From Symsagittifera roscoffensis (lineage: Eukaryota > Xenacoelomorpha > Acoela > Convolutidae): a stretch of DNA of 64,000 bases. Under the pieces are notes generated by a model. That model made no database searches. It worked only from the letters and a program-made list of their open reading frames with translations, and was not told the DNA's origin. Location: NCBI RefSeq assembly GCF_963678635.1, contig NC_087070.1, forward strand, positions 48,589,467 to 48,653,466, written 5' to 3'. This document shows, piece by piece, positions 22,701 through 31,912 of the stretch (its first letter is position 1; each line of letters begins with the position of its first letter). The position numbers and the translations under genes were made by a program.

Positions 22701-24625
22701 CGGTCACTCCTTTTGGATTTATAACCTGTTCACTTTATCCCCGCCATGAGAATGGGTGGCACCATCGCTATATCAGTTAACATTTTATCTGTGCCAGGCA
22801 GTTGATAATCACCTTGCCCCAAATCCATGACCTCCTCGACTCGTTTCCTTTTCGCTGAGTTAACCGCTTTCATCGATATCTCTGAATCCACCTTCGACTT
22901 TCCGACTCTCCTCGGCATCACTCTGCTGCCTAACTTCATTTTCATCGTATTGATTTTATCAATCACCAACTTTGATCGCATCGTCCCTCTCCTGGTTCTT
23001 GACAGATACACCACGTCCTGCGGTGTCATCTTGATGGGAGAATTCGCTTCACTTTCATCAGTGGCCGAGTCGATCAACAACTCACTCAGTCTCCCTTTAC
23101 AATCATCAAGCTTGTCAAGGACTTCCCTCATCAAGGGTTGGTTGAGACCCGTTTTCAGAATGGACTGGGTCCCATAGCTCTGAACCACGGTCCAAACTTC
23201 TTCCATAAACGCCACTCTGTCCAATTTGCATCCCGTCCTACTCTCGTGGTCTCGGTGATGTACTTCCCATTCTTCTTCGGGCAGCGTTCCCAAGAAAGGT
23301 ACTCTGGCTGAGGCCTCTATTCTTCTCCTCCTAGGTGATGCCATGAGGATTCTCTGGTCGTTATTTCTTGAATTGCCAGGAGAGCTGCTCTCCGGCAAAT
23401 TCCGTTTCATTTCCATAAAAGCTGACGGAGGCTCCAGTGTCGAGATGCCTTCATCCGCTGGCTCAGTGGTTTCCAACGTATCTGCATTGTTCTCAAGATC
23501 ACTGAAGATATTGAAATCCAGGCTGGATGTTCCTCCTGTCGATGCCCTGTCGTCTTCCCCACCAGCTTGATCTGCATCTTGTTGCATGGGTTCTTCGGTT
23601 TGACGGCTTCCTCCCTGTTCGTCATCTCCTTCTGACTTATCCTTGTTCGAGCTCGAGGGTCCTTGTTCATCATTGTCGGCTTCTTCCGGGAATCTCGGTA
23701 TGAGCAATGTACCGGCCGATCTATCTTCCTCTTCTCCATGGACCACTTTGATTTCCTCGCAGCCGAAGGGTGCTAGGAAGGTTCTCGTCTGCAGTATTCC
23801 TCCCACTTTCATCTCCTGTTTCACACTAGTCAGGGTTAAGGAGGCTTCAGGCAGTTCGGTCCTGCCTCTCATCCTCATCCGAGCTAAGCCTAATCCCGTC
23901 CATTCCTCGTGGAATTTCCCAGGCTTGGGAGTCGCGGCGTTGCTTATTCGCCTTCTCGTTGCTTGATCCGTATATGCAAATCGTGTGTATTGTAACACGG
24001 CGGCATTTCTCCCTACAAAGTATGGATCCATCGTTCCCATGAAATTCCCTACTCTCCTTTCATTGGTTTCGAATGCTCTCAATCTAGGCGTTTGTACCAC
24101 GGAGACTGCTCCGAGCAACATCCTTCTTATCAGAGAGAATTCACGGATTGCCTCCGGCAGCTTCTTGTAATCACCCCAGTCCTTCGTCTCTTCTCTCACT
24201 TTATGATATGCTGCAGTGAGACGAGGCACTCTGGTTATTTCACCATTCGTTTTATCATAGGGTCTCAGATTCCAAAGCTTCGGAAACACTTCAATGTGTC
24301 CTCTTTCTACTTCTCCCATGCGATCACGGAAGTGATCGTCAAAATTGATGACCGTCAACTCTGGCTCTGATATTTTCGTAAACAACAGATCTTCACTCAT
24401 GAGCTCCCGCAATGTGTGCTGCTCACACCAGTTCAGTATACTACCGTCCACTGCTGATATGAGGTTCAGGTGCAGCACCGACCTCCTATATGCTTCCACT
24501 TTAACGTCAGGGAACGCAAACGTGACTGCTGGTCCATAGATCACCATCACAAACTCCGTGACTCCTCTGATCAGCGCCAAGGGATCGGTTCTCATAGCCA
24601 AGCTCAGATCGGTTAACAGCGGCAT
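19745..24625 (-). pseudogene. Giant-element accessory ORF of unknown function, ~1,626 codons
   Basis: A single reading frame from the ATG at 24625 to the stop at 19745, broken only by TGA codons at 22730-22732 and about 21143. I do not recognise a domain. Residues 1-280 are mixed alpha/beta-looking. About 310-410 are an acidic Ser/Glu/Asp/Gln-rich linker. About 430-620 are basic and helical, including an Arg/Lys-rich PRRRR patch. About 650-1160 contain a Cys-rich end (CGLEGHVCGGLDC). The last 460 residues contain LTHDEFPCHCLLQTWWYPKR and many Cys/Arg residues and end in an acidic tail. There is no signal peptide and no convincing transmembrane helix, so it does not look like an envelope. It lies where env sits in errantivirus-like elements. 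It could be a large non-enzymatic structural or packaging protein; that is speculation. Confidence 0.7.
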
Positions 24626-24641
24626 GCCTCCAACATGTCTT

Positions 24642-26683
24642 CTAACATCTTCCTCTCTTTCTATCGTCTCTTATCCAGTATCTCTTACAACAAAATCTCG
24701 TTCCAAAGCGATTTTGTTGTAAGAGATACTGGATAAGAGTGTGTCTCAGGTCTCTTATCTTGTTCCACGAGTCCGTGGATTTCTTCATATCTAAGTTCCT
24801 CACTCTCTCTCTCATCTGCTCTGGACAACGTGTCAGTTTCATCAGTCCTCCCAAGTTTCCGTGGATAATTGCAATCAATGTCAGAAGTCCATCTAGCCGC
24901 AGGTTCTGGATTCCGTCGGTGAGCAGTATCGCCGGTCCTTTCACGAAACTCTCTGCTCCAAATGTCACGAACAAGGCTATTAGTTCCACTATCGATACTT
25001 CCACTATTGCTTGGAGGAATTCTTTTATCAAGTAGTGCGAGACTTTCGGGTAAACTTTCGCCAAGAAGGACGCGGTCCATCCGGCTCCCAACCCTTCTAG
25101 CATGCTGTCTGTCCGTTCAAAGCCCTCCTGTCCCTTCACTTCCTGGGTCCAGAAGGTTTCCAGAGTAATCTGACACATTCTGCGGTTTTTTCCCCAGCAT
25201 TTTCAGCCAGGTTCACCTCCTTCAACAAGTAGGCATGTATCTTTGTGATCATCACGGTACCTTGCTCAAAAGAGTCTGCACCCAATGCCGCTAATCTAGG
25301 GTTCAGGTGTAGCCACTGGTTGGCTTTCGGCTTGGTTCTCAGAACCATCGCCTCCAAGTGAGCTCTCGTCTCTAGTGAATTTTTCCTTCTTGTGTCTTCA
25401 CCTGCCACTTCCATTGCTCGGAACCATAAGTCGTTGGACATCGCCGCAATCACTCGATGGTCGTCGTCTACCCCTGGTTTCAGTTTGAGCTGTCGACTGA
25501 AATTGGACAGTTCCAACCCCAGCACCTCGTCCAATACTAACATGTGTAGCGCATGGTCCTTGAATCCTCTCATCGCGTTTGAGATATCTGACCACACTGC
25601 AGGCAGTTCAGCCTTGAGTGGCCTCAGGTTCTCCATCTCTCTCATGCGATTCGGGGCTGATATGATCACATCATATTTTCCTTCTGAAAGTAAGGTCACA
25701 ATCGCATACACAAATTTCAGTCCATCCGGGAGATGTGCATATCCCGGAGACAACGCGAATACTATTCTCGGTGTCACTTTGGTGAATGACCCCTCCTTCG
25801 TCGCATCCACCACTTCACCCATCGACTCAAGGATATCTTTTATCGCTGGCCATACAGCGTTCTCTGCCGTTGTAGGATCTCTGAGTCTGCTCAGAAAACC
25901 TCTACTGTGTAGATGGTCATTGATGCCAGCAAACACAATCGTAATTGGGTTCATGTCCGTCTGCCTTTGTACCCCTATAGCCAGAGATATCGATTGCAGT
26001 AGGTCCAGGTCGACCGCTACCAACATTATGACGTCTGGCCAAAACAGAGACTTGGAGGTGTACACGAACTCTGAATTCGCTACTATCATAATCTTGGCCT
26101 TCCTCATTTCTGCTTTGTCGTACGCGGCAAAGATGGTCTCATCTTTCTTTATCGCTTTCAATCCGCCGTAACTTTGGACGTCACCATCTTGACTCACTTG
26201 TTTCGGGTACATTCTATCTTTCACATGACCTGGGGGTGAGCTTAGTTGCTTGAACATCTTCACATGTTGTCCGATCGGTGCCCATGTCACTAGAAATCTT
26301 CCAGGTCTCTCTTCTTGATTCCCTTCGTCATGATTCAACCTCACGTCTTGCAATGGTCTCGCGTTCACTGGTCCCATTTTGTTGTTAGAGGGCAGTCCCT
26401 CTAGGTCAGCAAATCTCAAGGCCGTCGTGGAGCTGAAATTTATGCTAGCGGCTATCAACCAGTCTACGCCGGTTATCGAGTACAATCTGCTGACGGATAG
26501 CGTCGCTCCATTCAGCATCCTCCTTGCATCTTCGATGAAGCTTACCCTCTGGAGATCCAGCTTCATTAGCTCGTCTTTGTATACATGCCAGGCAGACGGT
26601 ATGGGTCTTGACCACATCAACGAGCCTCTGCCCGGACGTCTCTCCTCTCGACTGGTACTTGTCGTCTCCGATCTAGTGTCCGA
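24642..26683 (-). pseudogene. Second SGNH-like domain with helical C-terminus (altered nucleophile block)
   Basis: It runs in frame with the upstream SGNH hydrolase through one TGA at 26684, inside a short SDTR-coding tandem repeat, so the two domains were probably one polypeptide. Numbering from 26620: IMIVANSEF at about 177-185 sits where SGNH block I (GDS) should be but reads ANS. VFAGINDH at 229-236 matches block III (GxND), and GVDDDH near 395 could be the DxxH block. The frame shifts near 25178 and continues to 24642 with a hydrophobic helical stretch (VSIVELIALFVTF). It ends at a perfect 30-bp palindrome. With the Gly-Asp of block I lost, catalysis is doubtful and a binding role is possible. 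I have a vague memory of related proteins next to gypsy elements in nematode genomes, not checked. Confidence 0.6.
24668..24739. repeat. Perfect 30-bp palindrome with 12-nt loop
   Basis: Arms 24668-24697 and 24710-24739 are exact reverse complements. It lies at the junction between the end of the helical region (24642-25178 frame) and the start of the long unknown ORF at 24625, and destroys continuity between them. Confidence 0.95.
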
Positions 26684-28707
26684 TCAGGTGTCCGATCTAG
26701 TGTCCGATCTAGACGTGCCGGCTGTCTCTTCGATTGGGTTGAGAGGTCCTATTCTTCTCCTAGGATGGATGGTCCTCCTCATCGGCGCTTCTCCCAATCG
26801 ATCCTGTACGTCTTTCCTTTGACCTGGTTCGCTGGAGCTTTGTTGCCTGTAGTTCATGACGGCCGGGACCGTACCCAAGCGTGTTTCCAGGCTAGGGGGC
26901 ACAAAGGTGGTAATCACCGCGTCACTCGTTGTTTCTTCTTCCTTCAGCACTCCTGTGTCAAAGGGCTCTGCTTCTAGTTCGTCCAACCGCTCTTGGAAGA
27001 CTCGATTCAACCAAGCTTGTCCTTCGATACTGTCGAAGTGGATGCCGTCCGTGGTCAGTCTGGCCTGATCCATAGCTCTCAACTCATGTTCGATGTCCAT
27101 GAGGATCATTCTTCCGGCGTTCCGACTTGCGAGGTTCCTCAAGATGTTGTTCCACCTGACGACTCCCTCGTTGTACCTTCTTCCTGATGCTGTCAGGCTT
27201 CTCGTATTCATTGGCACAGTGCAAACGATCAGTACCGCGCAATTGAATTTCTGCCAGAGGGTAGTAAACAAACACACCATCATTGACTCCCATAGTGCTT
27301 CCTGCTCATCTGAACCTCTGGAGATGTCATTCGTCCCAACCAAGATCATCACATTGGGGTTCCTCCCTGGATTCATCAGTTCCACCATTCGATATAACTG
27401 GGCTATCGTCGCGCCTCCAAAGGCCATCACCTGGTGACCCACGAGGTCCTCAAATTCGACAGCACTCCAACCAAGCTGTCTCCCAGTATCAGATGAGATG
27501 TCCCGAGTGCTGGTTGCTGCAGGTTTACTGCCGGGCTCCAAGTCGCTCGATTGAAGCAGGCCCTCGGATCTGTCTCCGGAACTCCCGTGAAATTATATTT
27601 CAATTGATTATTCTTTTGCACGTCTATTATGCGAGACACTTTCTTCGCTGGCATCTTCCGTATTCTTCTCTCTGGGGCCCTCGAGCTCCCCATGAGTGGT
27701 GTCACGTCACTTATCCCCTGTCTGATCACGGTATGGGAGAGTCGTACTCTGCCCGTGTCGTCGATCGTTCCATAGGGTGCAGTCACCCCGGAACCTGGCG
27801 CATTCTTGTTAGCGACCAGTCTTACAGCTGTCTCTATCAGCTTCCTCACTGTCTGTTCCACGACGGGGTCACCCAAGGTGTCACTAGGATCCGGGATCGT
27901 TACTCGATTTGTCTCTGCTGGGAGCCGTGTCTCCGTTGTTTGACTCATTTCTCGAGGCGTCAAGAGCTCCATCGGGGACTGCTCACGAGGAATATTCTTT
28001 GCAGGTATCACTTTCTCCACGGCCGTTGTCAATGCCATCTGTTCCGATCGCTCTTTGTAGTCCTGCCTCAAGCGCTCAATTTCTTGACCCTGCCTTTTGT
28101 TGCAGTCTTCGAACAATTTTCTCCACATGTCTCGATCTTCCTCCATCTGGAACATTCTTTTGGTCATCTCGTCCAGCTCATTCTTCGTACTTTTCAGTTC
28201 ATCGTTCATCTCATCCAGATCTTGCATGGTTTGTTTCGTCTGAACCTTCTGTCCTATTTTCGCCCTTGTTGGTGGCACAGCTGCTCTCAGTGGTGAACCA
28301 GACGAGGCCGCCTCGCTGTTAATCTCCTGATGCATTCTCGTCAGCCCAGCTTTGGGCGTGGAGGGCATAGGCATCTCACCTGGTTGGTAGGTCCTAGAAC
28401 TTCCCAATCCAGGCTCATTCGCCAAGTCACTCCCTGAGAGAGGCCCGTTTCTCCAACTCATCACTCTCATGTTCGGGCGGTCTAGTACTCCCCTTTCTCC
28501 ATATGCTGTCATCAACAGGACTTCCGTGGGGCGGTCCCCACGGTTGTCATGCCCCAAGATGTTGATCAGGGCGGTCAGCAACATGACTACCTCTGGGTCC
28601 TCCAGAGCGAAGTCTCGATCGATCAGCCGACGATAGATCGCATCTACCATCGGTCCCACATATGCCTCTGCCAGGTCCATCAATTCATCCAAGTTGAAGT
28701 TATCCAT
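26684..28707 (-). pseudogene. SGNH (GDSL) hydrolase with coiled-coil N-terminus, frameshifted
   Basis: It starts at the ATG at 28707 (MDNFNLDELMDL); the frame is open from a TTG at 28755. The first ~400 residues are an acidic N-terminal region, a Ser/Pro linker and a charged coiled coil (residues about 160-230). At the end of this frame comes LILGDSLV (block I, catalytic Ser, about 27,440-27,470). A frameshift there moves the rest into the neighbouring frame, which carries FGGAT (block II), VGTNDIS (block III) and TTDGIHF (block V, Asp/His). All four SGNH blocks are thus present. Members of this superfamily are esterases, lipases or acetylxylan-type deacetylases; the substrate is unknown. The domain ends near 27,000 and is followed by a Pro/Arg/Ser linker leading through a TGA into the second SGNH-like domain. 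It lies downstream of integrase and the macrodomain. Confidence 0.8.
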
Positions 28708-29115
28708 TCTATTCTTTAAGGTTCGATTCAGTTTTGATTCAAAAATTTGACTCAAGTGAGAAATTAAATGATCAATCAGGATCTAGAAAAGAGGTTACGA
28801 ATGACACACTTGTCAGTTCCATCTTAACATATATTGCTAAAATGCTAAAATTTGCATCAAAACAGTTCAGATAAAAAGATATTTATCCTAAAATTTATTA
28901 AAATCAATCGGTCTCTAAAATTTTGGAATTCGACCTAAGATTGGACAGTCCAAACTTTGGATCTATTTCTAAGATCGTCATTCAGTTGTTCATGGTCACT
29001 AACCTCTACTTACCCATGATCTTAATAACCTAACACATAACATAACATAACATAACACACATATCACATATTACATACAACTTAGTCTTTGACCTAACAC
29101 CCTCTCGCACGTCAC

Positions 29116-29692
29116 TCAGCCTATACTTAAGTAATATTTCTTATGTAGATATACTTGTATATTCGTATCAGAGAATATCACGTGTACAAGCGCGCACAAT
29201 TCCCGAGGATGCAGTCTTCCTCTGTTTGGATCGTACACTGGAAGCGAGAGATCCTTCACGTCCATTTCCACGATGCAGTCCCTCAGCCTCGTCAAGGACA
29301 AGACTAGGTTCTCTGGGTCCACGTGCTGCTTCTCCGTCGCCCTCGTTACCAAGAAGCATAGGTATTTTCCCGGTATCTGCGACGCCGCCGGAGGTAAGGC
29401 CGCTACGCCCCCATCCCTGGTCTTTGCTTCCAAAGGAATTCCACGTTTTTGTATTCTCTCTTAAAATCTGCCGCTAACGTTGTCCTAAAACTCATGTCTG
29501 CTGTGATTGCTATCGCACATGTTCTACTTGTGAGTATGAAATCACTGTCTGTTAGTATTATGTTACTTGAATATTCATTTGGTAAGTAAAAATATGACTC
29601 AATTACCCTACCTATGTCAGGTTTCTTAGGTTCTTCGCCTGTTTCTGCTTCTAAGTCTCCAGTTTCTCTTGCTATTCTTAATTTTTTTAAAT
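29116..29692 (-). pseudogene. Macrodomain-like ORF (TARG1/Poa1p-type), frameshifted
   Basis: Two adjacent frames together resemble a full ADP-ribose-binding macrodomain. The upstream half (about 29692-29434) carries ILTDSDFILTSRTCAI followed by ADMS and FKREYKNVEFL, the place of the substrate loop in TARG1-like proteins. The downstream half (29433-29116) carries GGVAALPP, KYLCFLVTRATEK, LTRLRDCIVEMDVKDLSLPV and FSDTNIQVYLHKKYYL, matching the later strands and helices. The Gly-rich loops expected to hold ADP-ribose are eroded: TADMSFRTTLA in place of a Gly-containing loop, and YDPNRGRL in place of GCGLDGL. So either hydrolase activity is lost or this copy is degenerate. There is no ATG at the start; the frame follows integrase by a -1 shift. 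Viral and cellular macrodomains remove or bind ADP-ribose; a defence-evasion role here is only a hypothesis. Confidence 0.6.
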
Positions 29693-31876
29693 CAAGTTTT
29701 CAGTGTGGGTAAGTCCTACCCCCACTCCCCGGACAAAAATATCCATCGACGTCCCCGTCGATCGCATACCGGGTATCAGGTCGAGGTTAGAAGCTGGAAT
29801 GAGTAGTCGTCCTTCCTGGGCAGCCCAGGAAGGATCATCTCGTTCGGTCTTGATGTATTTCATGCTTTCACGATCTACGTCTTGAATTGTGACACTGGTC
29901 TCCTCAGGATCCGAGGTCGTTTCATTCAGCCACTCTAAGACACGCAGGTTCGTCAAGTCTTGTTCATATGATTGCTGTTGCTCGTCGTCGAATTCTACCT
30001 CGGGTTTCGACCAGTCGTCAACCCACTCATCGTCGTGATCATCGACTATGTCAATGTCTTGTGACACAGTTATTTCCTCTAGACCCACTACTTCCTCCAC
30101 TATCTTCTTCAGATCTATCCAATCCACTACAAATTCGTCACCGTAAGGATTGTATTTCTTTCTTGGTCTCGTCCCGTCCTTCTGACGAGTCTGTATCGTG
30201 AACGGAAGATCCGGTTCCAAGTTCTTGGGAACTTCTGTCTGTTCGGGATCCTGCCAATCTTCCTCTGCGTAGGGTAAGGTTTCATCGTCCGCTTCGATCT
30301 CCTCGTTTGGATCCAGGTCCAGTGGTGTATCCGTACCTTCCTCTACGACTTCGTTTCCATCGTTTTTCTCCCTGGTGCCCTTTTCATTGACCTCACAAGC
30401 AGGATCCATCATTAGATAATCCCCTTCTTCCATGTCTGCTGGTATACACCAGTCTTCTTTCGATTGATTGTGTGGCTTGATGTTCTCGTAGTGGGCGGCT
30501 CGGCCACTACTCAGTCTATAAAAGCGTCCCTCTTGGTGCACCTCTGTAATCATGAAGGGTCCCCACCATTTTTTAGGAGCTTTTTCGTCCCTTTTGGTGG
30601 TATAACGTTCTGAAATAACCATACGTAGTCTCCCACCGAGTAAGCCTTTGCACCAGCTGCTTTCTTGTCGAATCTTTTCCTCTGCCTTGCCTGTGCTTGC
30701 TGAGTATTTCGTCTACACAAATCGTTCAACTCCTGTTGGCGTCTGATCACATCCCTCACGTAGACCTGTGGAGACGTTTTCTTTCCCTCATACTCTGGGT
30801 AGAAGAAGGTTAAGGGTAAAGACTTTTCGTGTCCAGTTAGCATCATGTGTGGACTGACTCTGGTGGTGGAGTGTTGCGTGCTGTTGTATGCTCCCATCAC
30901 CTGTGGAAGGTATCTGTCCCAATCGGTCATGTACCTGGAACAATATATATTCTCAGCATCGACACTAACGTCCTATTCTGTCTTTCCACTAAGCCATTCG
31001 TCTGAGGGTGGTATGTCGTGGAGTGAGCTTGAGCGACCTGTGAGCGTCTCATGAGCTCTTTGGTAAGCTCTCCCACGAAAGCTGTTCCATTATCCGATTG
31101 AAACGTCATCGGACAACCATGTCTTGCTATCCACGTATTGATCAGGTGGTCGCATGTCTCTTCCGCCGAGGCAGTTATGCAGGGCACGGCCTCTGCATAC
31201 TTCGGAAAATGATCTATCATGACCAGCACCTGATTATAACCATTGTCTGTCATGCATATCTTTTGGTGATCTATCTGCACCACCTCGTTGAATTCAGACG
31301 ACTCGATCGACTGTAAAGGAAATCGCAACTTCCTTGGATCCTTGACCTGTTGGCATGACAGACATGCTGTTACCCACTTCTCGCATGCTTTTTTCATCCC
31401 AGGCCACTCAAAGCGCTTCAGGATCCTCTGATATACAAAGTGGATCGAGAATGGTTCTCCGGATAAAGGGGACCTCGAGGAAGATAGTTATCGCATCCTG
31501 AAACAATAGAAGGAAGGGAGGTTATATTCTAACAAGGACGGGATTGTGGCTTGCAAAAGAAGGGAGGAAGACAGAGTCCTATACAAGTATAACGCGATAG
31601 TGTTACCGCAACTCTATCAGACAGAGCTATTATTCAGGTCACTTGATCAGATGGGCCATCAGGGGATCGACAGAGTTGCGGTAACACTATCGCGTTATAC
31701 TTGTATAGGACTCTGTCTTCCTCCCTTCTTTTGCAAGCCACAATCCCGTCCTTGTTCAAATATAACCTCCCTTCCTTCTGCATGAAGTATTGTCTCAGGA
31801 TGCGATAACTATCTTCCTCGAGGTCCCCTTTATCCGGAGAACCATTCTCGATCCACTTTTTTAGATTGCTTGTCAT
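29687..31876 (-). pseudogene. Integrase (DD35E) with GPY/F-like module and acidic tail, frameshifted
   Basis: The catalytic core is at 31397-30927. It has VVQIDHQKI (first Asp), FQSDNGTAFVG (second Asp) and, exactly 35 residues later, LVERQN (Glu), so DD35E. Ahead of it KWVTACLSCQQVK is the CxxC end of the H2C2 zinc module. The first half of that module is disrupted by a fold-back duplication at 31437-31859. After frameshifts near 30930 and 30610 the C-terminal part continues (DWDRYLPQVMGAYNSTQHST, then KKWWGPFMITEVHQEGRFYR, a GPY/F-like module). It ends in a ~230-residue Asp/Glu-rich tail to 29687. The tail is longer than usual for gypsy integrases. Not functional as it stands. Confidence 0.9.
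31437..31859. repeat. Fold-back inverted duplication inside integrase
   Basis: Left arm 31437-31615 and right arm 31672-31859 are near-perfect reverse complements with a ~56-bp spacer. The right arm keeps the element's orientation. The left arm and spacer are inverted, so the plus strand encodes the missing zinc-module residues (YQTELLFRSLDQMGHQGIDR). Confidence 0.9.
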
Positions 31877-31912
31877 GCGATCATTTCTCTGCGCCCTTAG
31901 AAGATCCGAGAG

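Noticed and set aside
19745..24625. Envelope glycoprotein in the env position
   Set aside because: No signal peptide, no fusion peptide, no membrane anchor and no furin-like site are visible; I call it unknown.
19719..28322. Many plus-strand ORFs opposite the accessory genes, some up to 337 residues
   Set aside because: They are antisense shadows of the giant element's coding frames; composition mirrors the minus-strand codons and no domain is recognisable.
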